A stretch of DNA of 64,000 bases from Platerodrilus igneus (lineage: Eukaryota; Arthropoda; Insecta; Coleoptera; Lycidae): positions 763,543 to 827,542 of the forward strand of contig JARFIW010001483.1 in assembly GCA_036346225.1 (NCBI GenBank), given 5' to 3'. The position numbers and the translations under genes were made by a program. This document shows positions 20,680 to 32,827 of the stretch, piece by piece. Positions within the stretch are counted from its first letter, which is position 1. Every line of letters begins with the position of its first letter. A model generated the notes under the pieces. That model did no database searches. It was not told where the DNA came from and was given only the letters and a program-made list of their open reading frames with translations.

Positions 20680-22570
20680 TTACACTATAAACGGAACAAT
20701 ACCTTTTTGGGAATTAAGATAGGAAGCTCTTTTTTCTCCTTTTGGGAAAATAAAATTATTATTAACATCACTCACAATATTATTGATAGCCCTAATTCTA
20801 TTTATTCTGTGAATAAATTCTTTTATACTAAAATTGATAACTGTGGAGTAAGTTCCTGTCATAGAACGAGCCATCCTAAATAATTGTTCGCAAGTTTGGC
20901 TGGAGAAATATGGGAGATAAAAATGATATTGAAAGTTTGTATTAGATATAGTAGTCATTATTCAGTTTCAAGTGAAGTATGAGCTGAATTAGTGCATGAG
21001 CATTAAGTTCAAAACAGACATAACAGTTCGTAGAAATAAAATTATTTTTTGTGACGGGAAAAAATTTGACATTTAATGTTTCTTGACAGGTAACAAAATG
21101 TCACTTTTTATGAATTTACATTTTTCCCAGGGAAAAAAATGTACTTTTTTCCCGGGTATGTGCAAATAAGTAACCACTCGCAGAATTAAATTGGCAGATA
21201 CTTGATTATTTTAAAGGTTTCCTTAGCAACGCAATCCTAACAGTCCCTACAAGTGCAACAGCCTACTTTGTTTGAAACTTCAAATTTGACATGGACTGAT
21301 TTTTTGACTTTAATATATTGTAATATTTTTTTCAAATGTAACATTTGAACTCTTGGTGTTTTGTCTCCTCCGCTTCGCATCGGGAGACAAACATACCTCG
21401 AGCTAAATTCTAGTACTTTTTTCCCTTGTATAATAAATAACTATTTTTATGGTTAGGTCCTTGCTTTTCTTAACAGAAGCTCTACAAATGCGCATAAAAG
21501 AACTGAGTACCAAATTCTATACACTCGTGTCTCTAGTGGCAGAGAATGATCTAAATATGATAATAATAAGTAATTACATGGTTATTAAATAACTTAGAGT
21601 ACCATCGCTATTGGAAATATTCTCTAAATAACTTATGACAGAAGGAGAATACATTTTCTCTGCCGATGAGTAATTCATTTTATCATCAGCTTTTAGGTCA
21701 CACGAAGTAATTAAAAGTTTATTTTCACTGACAAACTTGACCAATTCATGAAGATGTTCTGCAGTTGCAACTTTAGTGCCTATTTGTAGTTTTACTTTTG
21801 GGTTTTAAATCCTCACTCGTAATTTAGTCAAAATATGAACGGTGTCTGGCACATAATATTCATTATTGTTGAGTATGGCATGAAACCACTTCCATTTTTC
21901 TTTATAGATATTTGTTTCATTTTCGACTTTAGTGCTAAACAAACCTGAATTAATTCTCATTGCTTTTAAATATCGGAAATCTCCATCTGCAGAGTGTCCT
22001 AACATAGTAATTCCATAGGTTTTGCTGTCAAGGTTATATATTTTCACCGTTGTTTTTGTTCAAATTTATTTTTCACTTGAGTGCGACTACTTTTTGTAGA
22101 TAGATCTATGTTGATTGATGGCGTTACTTCTGCGGAATATTGATATAAAAATGAGATGGATCTCTAGTTTCTTTATCACTCTCTGCTACCTCATTGGCAT
22201 TATTGAACAAGTTTAAACTTTCAGGCACAGCATCTTCATTTTGTTGGATCGAAAGCAAACTTTCAATTGCATTATTTTCCTTATAACTTGAAGTGGAACT
22301 CGTGGACTCATTTTCATTGTAGTACCTTTAATATTATCTCCTCGATTATCGCAGATTTTAATATCCTGGATGATGTTTATTTTTGGAATACTACATTTAC
22401 TTATTTGTTTCTCTGGCTCAGGTTGAAAGAATAAAGCATTATTAGTTTGGCTTTTAGCGTCCTTAATATGAAAATGCTTCCTTATTAAATGTGTATGATA
22501 ATTTGAAAGTATCCAACGCCGTTAAACTTTAGATATTTTACAAGTTGATCCACAAAAGCAAGTAATTGTG
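20680..22570 (-). pseudogene. Element 1 transposase-like protein, broken
   Basis: Minus-strand fragments follow one another in protein order. A zinc-finger-like stretch (TCFCGSTC ... HTHLIRKH) lies at about 22470-22570. A block at 21805-22047 has GITMLGHSADGDFRYLKAMR and VPDTVHILTKLR. The continuation at about 21600-21790 has EHLHELVKFVSENKLLITS and SAEKMYSPSVISYLENI. The C-terminal part at 20680-21000 has NAHALIQLILHLK and SSQTCEQLFRMARSMTGTYS. These blocks recall a widespread but poorly classified group of transposon proteins in insects and other invertebrates (recognition from memory, not from a search). Gaps and shifts separate the blocks, and a MITE-like insertion may lie at 21052-21429. 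Catalytic residues cannot be assigned from this copy. Confidence 0.55.
21052..21429. mobile_element. Possible MITE inside the element 1 transposase
   Basis: The segment opens GACGGGAAAAAATTTGAC and closes CTAGTACTTTTTTCCC, so GGGAAAAAA lies inverted at its ends. Inside is a palindromic TTTTTCCCAGGGAAAAA around 21123-21138. It falls exactly where the transposase homology is interrupted. No target duplication is evident. Confidence 0.3.
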
Positions 22571-23869
22571 CATATTAATTGATTATTTCTGGTTTTCGAC
22601 CGTGTTAATTAGAATTCTGTCAAATGCCTGATTAAAGAATATCCATTGTTCGGAAGTAACTTTGCTTTTAGTTCAAGATTTTAAAATTTTTAGTATCGTT
22701 AAATTTTCTGACGCAAAATTGAAGGTTGACCTCTGACTTAATACCATTGGACACTCAACGATTCTGCACCAGAACCCGTACCATCAGTGTTTAAAGCATC
22801 GGAAGTGTGGTATTTTAATTTTGATTGACCAAGTAATTTTTGCTCAGATATATATTGATATCGCGCTGTTCCAACTTGAGTAATTTTATCTTTGCAATAC
22901 TTTAATAGCATATTAATAATTGTCCGGTGTCTTATAAGAAATGAAACAACTGTGGTTTTTTTGAATAAATCCCGTAATATTTTGGATAATCAGTTGAAAA
23001 ATTTATAAATGAAAATTTATCAGTAAAATTTGTTATTTGGGGAGTATTGAGTGTTTTGTAACAGCTTTTCTTTAATTTTTGATTCTATCTTAATTGCTAT
23101 TATGAGTTTACTTGAAAAATTTAACGCTACTTTTTATTGCGTTCTGGTTCGGTTGGCTAAATGTTAACTTATAAAAAAACTCTATTTTTATAAAAAGATG
23201 TATTGCCGTGCCTTTGTGGCCTACACAATTGATAAAAATTTTATATCGATTACTTTCAAAATAAAATAGTTATTTTGGTCCCCTCATCAAAAGTGAAACA
23301 TACTGTATCTGCGAAGGAACTAATGAAACAACACGTTCTGCAAAAAATCTGTTAAATATTATATGTATTATTAAAATAAAATAACGCGCGATGCGTATTG
23401 TGCTCTTTTTGGTTATTCATTCAAATACACAAATTAACTTGGGACATAGGGAATAATTTTTTATATGTTCACTGTATTTATGTGAATCAACAAAAGATGT
23501 TTACTTTACATTCATGGCAATACTAAGGACAATTAATTCTGCTAAACTATTTACTGCAACGCGGCATTTTAGAATTACAATTTTTTACGGAGAACGTTTA
23601 CCAGAATATCCGAAGGTGCACTCTTAAATTTAAAATAAAGGTACCTATACACTGTTGTAATCATACTTACCTCGTGTACAGTTTTTTAATGAAACACACA
23701 GACACGACCTATTGTTTTTTTAACACCACTTTGTCACTCATGCATTAACTAGCAACGTACTGAATACAAGAAGGGAATTAGTACTATAATCTGGCTGCAC
23801 GAACATAAAAAAACGAACTGATGCAGCAAAATTCAAGAAAATAGACTTCCTGTGCTGAATATAAACAAA
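22571..23869. other. 5' part of element 1, no recognisable gene
   Basis: This stretch lies between the zinc-finger-like fragment and the subterminal array. No frame above chance length with a recognisable motif is present. It probably holds the upstream noncoding or decayed N-terminal part of element 1 on the minus strand. Confidence 0.4.
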
Positions 23870-23874
23870 TAATA

Positions 23875-24046
23875 CTGCTTAATACAATGTAATACAGTGA
23901 AATTCCATGTAATACAAAGTAAATCACTGTAATACAAGGCAATACTACATAATTCAGATCACTACATGTAATTCAATGTAATACAGTGTAATACAAAGTA
24001 ATACAAATGGCTTGTACACCTAATACAACTAGCGGTTTACCCCTCG
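23875..24046. repeat. Subterminal repeat array and right end of element 1
   Basis: Short units of the type GTAATACAAT/GTAATACAGT recur at roughly 10-bp spacing from about 23880 to 24025. They lead to a terminus ACCCCTCG at 24039-24046. The same eight bases end element 2 at 36191-36198, also after an array of ATTACA decamers. No matching CGAGGGGT left end is seen to the left, so element 1 is truncated or its left end was lost. Confidence 0.6.
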
Positions 24047-24094
24047 GATTCCTTGCATGCGTAATTTAAATTTATTTTGACAGCTACACTGCCG

Positions 24095-25287
24095 TCAAGG
24101 TTTCAATGTTTATTCTTAATTTTTTGCTTCAAAAATTATTAATCATCGAAAACACCAGTTCAACAGTTGCATTCGTGCCTGGTAAACACATTGCTGCTTC
24201 AATTAATAATTTAAAGTTCGTAATAGAAATGTGTTCATTTCACATGTGTTTACTTATTTCCACCCACCGCATATGTATTTTCATATTGCGTTCTTGCCAT
24301 TCCTTTAATTTTTCTTTGGTACAATATGTGTTGACTCTTCTAACTTCGTCAAAGAGTTCATTATCGTTCATGATTACGTTATGATTTTGTACCATGCACA
24401 GAACTGTTTTTGTAACCTCTTCCCATTCAACATTGTTTTTAATAGTACCCATTTAAACATATTTAATTTGTTAAAATTTTCCGTCCATTTTATAAGATAT
24501 TCAAGACAGTTTTTATAAAAACTTCTAATTTCCTTAATAAATGTGACTTTAATTCCTGGAATTTCGTCTTCAATTCGGTTAAGTTTTTGAGTCAAAATTA
24601 TTGGAATAAAATGATCATTATATCTTGCCTGTATTTGTTCTATTTTTTTAACAGTTTTATGAAATATAGCTGCTTGACTATGTACAAAATATAATGTAAT
24701 TTTTGATAAATCGTTAAGAAAGAAATCTTTTAACATTTTAGGACATTTAGCGATGCTTAAAAAATAAGACCGTAAAGGTTCGAATAATTGAAGAATGCGT
24801 TCAATTGCTGGTGTAAGTGCTAACCACCTTACTTTTGAATATCCCAAAATTTTCCTATACTCTATTTCTGCCTTTTCGCAAAATTTTTTGAAAGTAGCAA
24901 CTCTGACTGTAAATCGGTGGAAACATAGATAAATTTGTGGGATTATTATTTCTACATCAATAATCATCAAACTCGATGCTGTATTTATTGTGTTTGATAA
25001 TATGTGAGTGTTACAGCCAATTCCAATTATATTTTTAATCAGAAGCTGCATTAATCGTTTATGTACGTTATTTCGACTTTCCTACTGAGCCCTCCAAAAT
25101 TTGTGTTGGTGTTGTCCGCAGATAATGCAAGTACCTTGAGGTTATGACTGCAATATGTGTATAAAATTCGCGGAAATGGTTTTATGCAATTATTGTAAAA
25201 AACAGTTGTAAATTCAATAAATAGTGAACAGTGCAAATCAAAATTACACCCTAGTTGTGCTACACAAGCAAAACTGTTTGAAAACAT
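24095..25287 (-). pseudogene. hAT-superfamily transposase relic
   Basis: On the minus strand the protein blocks are ALSADNTNTNFGG (first catalytic region), IIGIGCNTHILSNTINTASS, FCEKAEIEYRKILGYSKVRWL, ALTPAIERILQLFEPLRSYF, NVEWEEVTKTV and, near 24115-24190, MCLPGTNATVELVFSM. The last is the C-terminal hAT dimerisation motif, normally followed by a Trp-containing tail. These are characteristic of hAT transposases of the kind often annotated as zinc-finger or BED-type proteins in insects. Frames change near 25051, 24430 and 24240, so the gene is dead. No terminal inverted repeats or 8-bp duplication could be located; the left edge lies only about 50 bp from the element 1 terminus. Confidence 0.78.
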
Positions 25288-25376
25288 TGATAATCAAAAA
25301 ATATGTACATGTGCTTGAAGAAAAGTGAGGTTACAAATATTGATTTTGCTGTAAAAAGTATTCAAAATTTTTAAAG

Positions 25377-26060
25377 CTATAAGAATCAAGAGGAAAAATA
25401 CTCAACAGAAAACGCTGTCATCAAAAATTTATTAGATATGATGACTGAAGTACAGAAATTCGTAGATTTCATGTCTCAAAAATTTGATGAAGTTCTTCGT
25501 GAGAATAATGAAATGAAGCAATTAATTTAAAAAAACTCCATACTCTCAAAGAAAAACCAAGAATTACAAGGTAAATTTCAATATCTAAAAAGCAATGTAA
25601 TGATATGGAGCAGAGAACCAGACTGGTTAATATTGAAATACATAATGTACCAGAGAAGGAAAATGAAAGCACTGTGGATATTGTATTAAGTGTGGCTAAG
25701 CTAATAAATGCTGACAGATAAGCTAGTGATATAGATATTTGCCATCGCTTACCAAAAACAAATAAAGCTCATGCAGGGATTATTGTTTAATTCAAAGATA
25801 GAACAAGTCGAAATAAATTTTTGTATGCACGTAAAAACGTCATACCATATGCAGACAGCTTAGATCTGCCAATAAAACTACCTAAACACAGGATTTACAT
25901 TAATGAAAATCTTAACAGCATTAAATAGAAAGCTTTTTAATCTAGCTTGAAAGTTAAAGACAGAAAATGAATCAATATGTATGGACTCGCAATGGAACTA
26001 TATTTATGCGTAAGTAAGAAAACGATCCGATAATCACAATAAAAACTGAATTAGACCTTA
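25377..26060 (+). pseudogene. LINE ORF1 relic (coiled coil plus L1-type RRM/CTD)
   Basis: The translation begins with a heptad-like, charged segment (FVDFMSQKFDEVLRENNEMK). After shifts and stops it continues with VEIHNVPEKENES, DIDICHRLPKT, FKDRTSRNKFLYARK, IYINENLN and LNRKLFNLA. This matches the order found in the RNA-binding ORF1 proteins of insect LINEs with an L1-like C-terminal domain. At least six stops interrupt it. It sits directly before ORF2 on the same strand, as expected for one LINE copy. Confidence 0.75.
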
Positions 26061-26127
26061 ATAAGGTAGCATAAAAAATGTTCATATTACTTAACCTCTT
26101 TTGTTTAAACACATGGTTTAATTAATA

Positions 26128-28981
26128 TTGTATACTTTTATTTTTCTATTGATTACAAATTATATTAGAATTTTAGATGATTTACAAATTAAAACACATA
26201 TTGCATATAGCAATTATGAGTGTAAGATTATTGTAGATAAAACACCTTTTACGATATTTCATTGTAACATAAGAAGCATACAGAAACACTTAGATGAATT
26301 TCTAGCATTATTGCAGATTTATAAAAATCAGTTTGATGTAATTATTCTTACAGAAACGTGGTATTGGCGCAGCTCCAGATATATTTTCATTAAATGGGTA
26401 TAACCATTATTATAATAATTTATACCTTACTAAGTGCGATGGTACAATGGTATGTGTAAAGGAAAATTTTCAGCACACAGCTGAAATAATTAACATCCAT
26501 AATATAAAACTTGTTAGACTAAACTTAACTCAACTAAATATTTTGTTGAATGCAGTATATAGGTCACTTAGTATAGAAGGGCAGTTATTTGTAAATGTTT
26601 TAGAGGAATATGTTGGTAAATACTGTATTGAACCGACAGAAATGATTATAGGGGACATGAACATAAATATATTATCCAATGACACCCTTGCTCATGAGTA
26701 TTTGAATGTGCTAGCATCACAAGGGTATTATTCTTATATAAATGAGTATACTCGTATAGAAAAAGAATCACAATCCTGTATTGACCATATCTTTATTAAA
26801 ACTAAACACATATTTAACAAATTAATTCCACTTGTTCTACATAACAAAATTACTGATCATTCTCTAGTTATAATAGGTTTTGATGTACAAAGAAATAAAT
26901 TGACGCCCAGAGAAATTACAAATGGTAAGGTGTATAAATTTATGAATTACAAGAATTTAAAATGTAAATTAATGAAAGAAAATTGTGATGAGCTCTTACA
27001 TTACTCTGTTGAAACGACATGTGACATATTTATCAAAAAATTAAACATCTGTATAGAATCCTCTTTTGTCACTAAATCTCTAAATTGTAAAAAACGGAGA
27101 CCTTGGATAAGTCAAGGTATTATAAAATCAATTAACGTTAGAGACAGATTACATAAGAATGTAATTCAAGATGATCCAAATAATGAATATATATTACAGC
27201 AATATAAGTTTCATAGAAATAAAATAGTTTCACTCATAAAGTTTGCTAAACAGTTGTATTATACAAAAGAAATTCAAGGTACCTGCAAAGATTTAAAAAC
27301 ACTTTGGAAGGTCACTAATGACATTTTAAGGAAAAATAATAATAAACAAACCCAAAAGATAATTCTATGTGACAAAGAGGGAAATAACATCACAGAGGAT
27401 AAAGAAATAGCTAACGAATTTAATACATTTTTCTCTATAATTGGAGAAGAAATGGTAAAACTAAAAGAAAATGAGCTTAAACAGTCTGATAAAAAAATAT
27501 TTATGAAAAGCAACTTAAATTCTTTTCTATTGGATGAAGTTACCGAAAAAAAGATACAAAATTATATACATGAACTAAAAACCAATAAAACTCCTGGAAT
27601 GGATAATATCAAAGCGTCACTACTTTAAGAAATTGCATACATTATTTCTAAACCATTATGTACCATGATAAATTTAAGCTTTAATGAAGGGCTTTGTCCT
27701 ACTCATTTTAAAGATGCACTAGTTATTCCAATCTTCAAATCAGGTACCAAAAATAACCCTACAAATTATCGACCTATTTCATTAATATCAAATTTAGGAA
27801 AAATCTTTGAAAAAGCATTAAAGAACATGATCCTAAAATTCTTAAACAAGTATAATATTATATCAAAAAACCAATTTGGTTTTATGGAACATTTGGGAAC
27901 AAACAATGCAATCGAAGCATTTGCAAAAACAATATATGATAAAATGGACTCTACAAAACTCGTCATTGCTATTTTTCTCGACTTACGAAAGCTTTTGACA
28001 CGGTCTCACATAAACTATTATTAAGTAAATCGGAAAACTATGGATTTCGAGGTACCACGTTAAAATTGTTTCAGAGTTACCTTGATAAAAGGACGCAATA
28101 TGTACAGGTAAATAACAGTACAAGTGAATGTCGAGAAATAAAATATGGAATACCACAGGGGACTGTATTAGGACCGATTTTATTTCTCTTGTATATAAAT
28201 GATATCTTGTTTCTAAAGATTGATGCAAAAATTCTATCTTATGCAGATGACACTGTTGTTATAGTTGATGAACACAGTTGGAGTATGGTAATAAAAAAGC
28301 AGCAGACGTTCTAAGAGAAATCAATTACTGACTAGATAACAATCTGTTAACTTTAAATATATCAAAAACTAAATACATGTGCTTCACATCCTATAGCGAT
28401 GATATGCCTAACTTGGAACCTATAATTATACACTGTAATGATAACATAGATAAGTGCAATGACTGTAAATGCAAAATAAAAATATATGCAATTACAAGTA
28501 TCAAATATTTAGTATTATATATTGACCAACAAATGAGATGGGACGAACACATACATTATTTATGTAAAAAAATTAGACAATTAATCCCCTAATTTTTTAT
28601 GCTAAGAGATAAACTAAATATAGAACTTTTGAAAGCAGTTTACAATGGATTAGCACAGGTTATAATGACATACGGCATTCTAGCTTGGGGTGGAGCAGCA
28701 AAAACTTATATACATAGACTAGAAGTTGTTCAAAAAACTTTATTAATAGTTATATATAAAAACCGAAATGGTATAGTTCAACATTGCTTTTTGAGGAATG
28801 TAGATGTTTAAATATCATTAAATTATACACTGTCAACGTATTACAATATTGTCACACATTTAATGCTAAACCTATTATAAAACATACATATGATACAAGA
28901 GCAAAATCAGAAAAAAAAGTGGTGCTATCTAGAGTAAATAAACGTTTAGGACAAAGATACTACGATTACATTGCACACTGA
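26128..28981 (+). pseudogene. LINE ORF2: endonuclease and reverse transcriptase, broken
   Basis: The apurinic-type endonuclease is visible from about 26249: TIFHCNIRSIQKHLDEF, VIILTETW (catalytic Glu), IIGDMNINIL and ITDHSLVII. RT follows: ANEFNTFFSIIGEEM, NKTPGMDNI, NYRPISLISNLGKIFEKAL, SKNQFGF, FLDLRK, GIPQGTVLGPILFLLYINDI and the catalytic SYADDTVVIV near 28235. A C-terminal part (LAQVIMTYGILAWGGA) ends at 28981. The motifs place it in the Jockey/CR1-type group; the exact clade is not certain. Frame breaks occur near 26400, 27627, 28000, 28310 and 28590. It would nick target DNA and copy its own RNA in place. Confidence 0.88.
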
Positions 28982-29386
28982 AACAGTGTACACACACAAG
29001 GTATTGTAGGGACTTAAAACTGTGGATCATAAATATTAAGGAAGGTATATTACATGAAATACTATATACCTGAAATGTATATTATCCCTAAGTTAATATA
29101 TAATTTCTATCAACACTTAGTATTTACTAGCAAGCGCTTTGCAAAGAATTTGAACTAGTTCAGTAAGTATTACAATGTTCTATAAAAAATATTGTACATT
29201 GTTTAGAATTACGCAGTCAAATACCAGTACCGTCGCACGCAAGCTTGCGCTTATAGCGGCGTATTTAATGTTTATTTATTTGCATATTTACTATAAATTT
29301 AAAACTACAGTATTTTAATTTACATTTATATGTACCAATAGTCTTGACAAATGCATTATAATTAAGAGAATATACAGTACTTATAC
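28982..29386 (+). other. LINE 3' flank and AT-rich noncoding DNA
   Basis: No gene is recognisable. The LINE 3' UTR probably occupies the first part; no clear poly(A) tail or target duplication marks its end. A short palindromic GCAAGCTTGC lies at 29240-29249. Confidence 0.4.
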
Positions 29387-29690
29387 AGGGTGTCCGGAAA
29401 ATACGTGTACCACGTAAGAACAGAGATTCTTTGGCTCGAAATAGATCGATTTGAGTCAACTTACCTATTATACAAGTTGCTTCATTTAGCCGCTAGAGGG
29501 CTTCAAAAATCATGAAAAATGTTTGATATTTTAAAATAACTCGAAAACGCGTCGATAGATTTTGACAATTTTTGGGGTGTGAGTTTCTACTTTCAATTGA
29601 CATCTTTTGGTGGTGTACGCAATAATTTTAAAAGCATACGAGTGTCCCAAAAATGATGTATTGTATAAATATCCGATTTTTATTTATTAG
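29387..29690. mobile_element. Probable transposon terminus (CAGGGTGTCCGG type)
   Basis: The motif CAGGGTGTCCGGAAAATACG starts a segment with further words often seen near insect transposon ends (CTCGAAAACGCGTCGATAG). It stops shortly before the flank of element 2. Only one end is visible, no coding capacity is seen and the class is not determined. Confidence 0.35.
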
Positions 29691-29730
29691 TATAGTAATA
29701 CCCAGTCATTTGCTCAAAGCAGTACAATAA

Positions 29731-29738
29731 AGTACAAC
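29731..29738. repeat. Left 8-bp target-site duplication of element 2
   Basis: AGTACAAC directly precedes the CGAGGGGT terminus and recurs directly after the right terminus at 36199-36206. Confidence 0.85.
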
Positions 29739-29763
29739 CGAGGGGTGGGTCATTGCAAAAAAT

Positions 29764-29872
29764 ATATACCATGATTACAGGAATACATATGATTACAGCT
29801 GAATACAAGTGATTACAATTGATTACAGGTAATTACAAATAATTACAAGTGATTACAGAGAGTTGTAATTTT
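29764..29872. repeat. Left subterminal decamer array of element 2
   Basis: About ten units of the type TGATTACAG/TGATTACAA/TAATTACAA/GAATACAAG follow one another at about 10-bp spacing. The plus-strand reading is ATTACA, the same orientation as at the right end, so the arrays are direct rather than mirrored. Confidence 0.75.
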
Positions 29873-30253
29873 TTATAGTGATCCCCTTGTTGCACATGTT
29901 ATACACAATAAATAAATACTAAAATTTCACTCTGAAAATTTTTATTTAGTTTAAATATTTTTACAAACATTCTAAAGATTAAATTCAAGGGTAGCACTTT
30001 TTTCATTGAACGTTATTTAAATAAATAACAGGACTAAAAGATAAATTGACATTGATTTAAAAGTTGCAATACTTTAACGAGGATTTCAACAACATAATAT
30101 TAAGTGCAGTTCAAACCGTCAACCATTAATAAATTGCGAACTTTAAATAAATTCACAACTATGTTGTAAAATAGCAGGTTATTTATATAAATATCCAACA
30201 GGATGATTTCGTAGTCGGTAGTCGGTATGTGTAAATATAGTTTTCTCATAAGA

Positions 30254-30692
30254 AAAATTTTCATACTGTTACATTACAATTTTTTGAGAAAAACCTCAAC
30301 AACAATTGGCATCTAGCAAGCCTTGCAATTGATAATTAATTAGTAGGCTTATAAAAAATAGGACTTTTTATTCTAACAATTCTTGTCTAATTAGTGAAAG
30401 TGAAATAAGAAAGAAAATGGTATATTAAATCTACCAAATAACCAAACCATTAAATGGATTAATACGTTGTAATGAACTGAATAGACTGCATATTAATCCA
30501 ATAAATTGTTTGGTTATTTGGTAGATTTATAGTACCATTTTTTTTCTTATTTCACTTTCTCTAATAAGACAAGAATTGCTAGCATAAAAAAATTCTAAAT
30601 TCTAAATTAATTATCAACTGCAAAGCTTGCTCGATGCAAATTGTTTTTGATGTTTTTCTCAAAAAAATTGTAATGTGTCAGTATGAAAATTT
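30254..30692. repeat. Foldback (hairpin) repeat, ~440 bp
   Basis: The left arm (about 30254-30460) and right arm (about 30490-30692) are reverse complements with scattered mismatches. The right arm repeats, inverted, the left-arm words ATTACAATTTTTTGAGAAAA, GATAATTAATTA, AGTGAAATAAGAAA and CTACCAAATAACCAAAC. The loop is about 30 bp. There is no coding content, and it resembles a foldback MITE inserted in element 2. Confidence 0.8.
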
Positions 30693-30823
30693 ATTGTACC
30701 CGAAAAGAGAATGAAATTCTCGGTACATTTCAGCAAAAAAACCCTATTATGTCATTATAAAAAACCTCTCATGTCATCAATAAAAAAACTTATTGCATCA
30801 AAATATAGAGTTTCACTGGATTT

Positions 30824-30827
<4 letters not shown>

Positions 30828-30871
<44 letters not shown>
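30828..30871. repeat. (AT)n microsatellite
   Basis: AT dinucleotide run directly left of the TGCTATGATA start of the first LTR-like block. Confidence 0.9.
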
Positions 30872-30873
<2 letters not shown>

Positions 30874-32817
30874 CTATGATAAGAGGGTTATTTAGGGGTA
30901 TTACAGTCATAAGGATTGTACACTCTATATAAACATCACTAAAGACCAGAAAACTAAACAATTTTATCATAAAAGGTACGCAATTCGCCAATCAAGCAAA
31001 AAGCTAATATCAAACACTGAATATAAATCACAGCTAACTTTAATTAATGAAAGGAAGCTCATCTTCAAAAATCAAATCACCTTTAGTAAGATAAATAAAA
31101 TGTACGCCATACAATTCATTTTAAAACAACAATGCAAGCATAAAACCGAAAATAAATACACATGAATAACATCTTAAATGCGACGAGTCTTATTGAAATA
31201 AATATGCATTAGTATAAGGAAATAACCATGCACACTCGCAATAAAAAAATCCCATTCAAAACAAATATATTTCATAAATGCAGGAAGTGAATAAATGCAT
31301 TCAATATACGTCATCATCAGAATTTGACTACGCGATCTCTTAATTGTAAACATCAGAAAATTCAAATAAAATCCAACAGATTAAGGAAACAAAACAAGAG
31401 AACAGGCGTTTGGCTACGTGATAAATTAAACGGAAAGTTTGAATAAATTGCTATACAAACAAGCGGACGTGATTTGAAAGAGGTACAAAGGTACAAATAG
31501 GAATACACTATACAAAACTAGATGTCTACGTGATGTACTAAGCATTTCGATGAGAATTTGATTGGTAACTTTATAGAAAGTCTGAAGGCCTGCATGATAA
31601 GGCAAAGTGCAACGCCTTAATCAACAACGTAAACTCGAGAAACGAATCATACAGGTGAAGAGGAGGATTTTTTATATAGGACACGAATTTGATAAACAAT
31701 CAGTATTTCTTCAACCAAGGCACGCTTTGTAAAAGTTCAAATTAGAATATCACGTGAAGTAAATTAAATAAATATAGTTTTAGTGAAAGTCGTGATAGAA
31801 AAATTTTGAAATTATAATACTAGTGCAATTATACGATAGAAGTTTGCCGTTAACTTTTAAACGTGAGTTAAAATTTTTAATTAAACATAATTTTAATATT
31901 TAATAACTTAGGGCTCTAAATATTCGACCAAAGAACCAACTAAGTACTCTAAATGTCCGACTAGATCTAAATGTTCGACTAGATGTAAATATTTGACGAG
32001 ATAATTAACTAAGCAATCTAAATATCCAATACATAAACCACTACATATTCATATAAGTATTTGTCTAAACATTACTCTACATAAGCATCTGAGCATTGAA
32101 GGGAAAAACTAATTAAGAAAATCGACTAAGGGTTAAACTGGGTGTTTGGCTAAGCTGTATTACGCAATAAACAAGAGAGGTTACCTGAAAATAATCCAGG
32201 GGTGCTGGTCAATCACATGCAGCGGCAGTTCCGAGAATTGGAAACACGCAAGGAAAACACAGGTCAGAAACAAGAACTTTCTTTAATAGCATAAGGCATT
32301 ATTTTCATTTTGAATCTTTATATTTTTGCATATATTGAAATATTTATGTAAAAGGTCATCAAAAATCTTTTAAAAATTACGTAGAGAGAAAGAGGTTGTT
32401 TGAACGTTCAAAAGGTACCTCCAGTAGTATGCAGTGTTATTTTTGCTGGCTTTAACTGATTTAAGGAAGTTATAATTTGAGGGCAAACGGATTTATATTG
32501 TTACCTTGATTCAGGGGTGTATTTTTGAATAGCGAATCACATTATAAAAGTTGTAAAGCTGTGAAGTGTATATATTTTTTTATTTGGTCATTATACAAAT
32601 TTTTGTAAGTTCATTTATCTCATTCAAGTAGGAAAGTGTTAGAGAAGGGGGGGGGGCGATTATACCGTCGTGCACTCTATGTGGATTGAACTGAGCTAGT
32701 CGAAGCATATAGAACGAATTGTGTTTATAATTTTAATTTGAGGTTATTTAGAGACAGCGGTGGCGGGCAGCAGGAAACCGAACGTTAATTACATTGGCGT
32801 GCGACAATATTATAGCA
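30872..32817 (+). repeat. LTR-like block a (solo or dimer LTR)
   Basis: It opens TGCTATGATA and closes TATTATAGCA, a near-perfect terminal inverted repeat of TG...CA type. It is homologous along its length to block b, and its first ~60 bp also resemble the start of the gypsy-array LTRs (TTTAGGGGTA, GTCAT.AGG.TTGTA). A run of ten or more G lies at about 32647-32657. No gag or pol sequence is attached, so it is either a solo LTR or half of an LTR dimer. Confidence 0.65.
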
Positions 32818-32827
32818 ATATATAAAA

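Noticed and set aside
29764..29872. CRISPR-like regular array
   Set aside because: Units are about 10 bp with no unique spacers and lie at a transposon end in eukaryotic-type DNA.
30711..30991. Frames on both strands containing (IY)n repeats
   Set aside because: They translate the (AT)n microsatellite and have no coding meaning.
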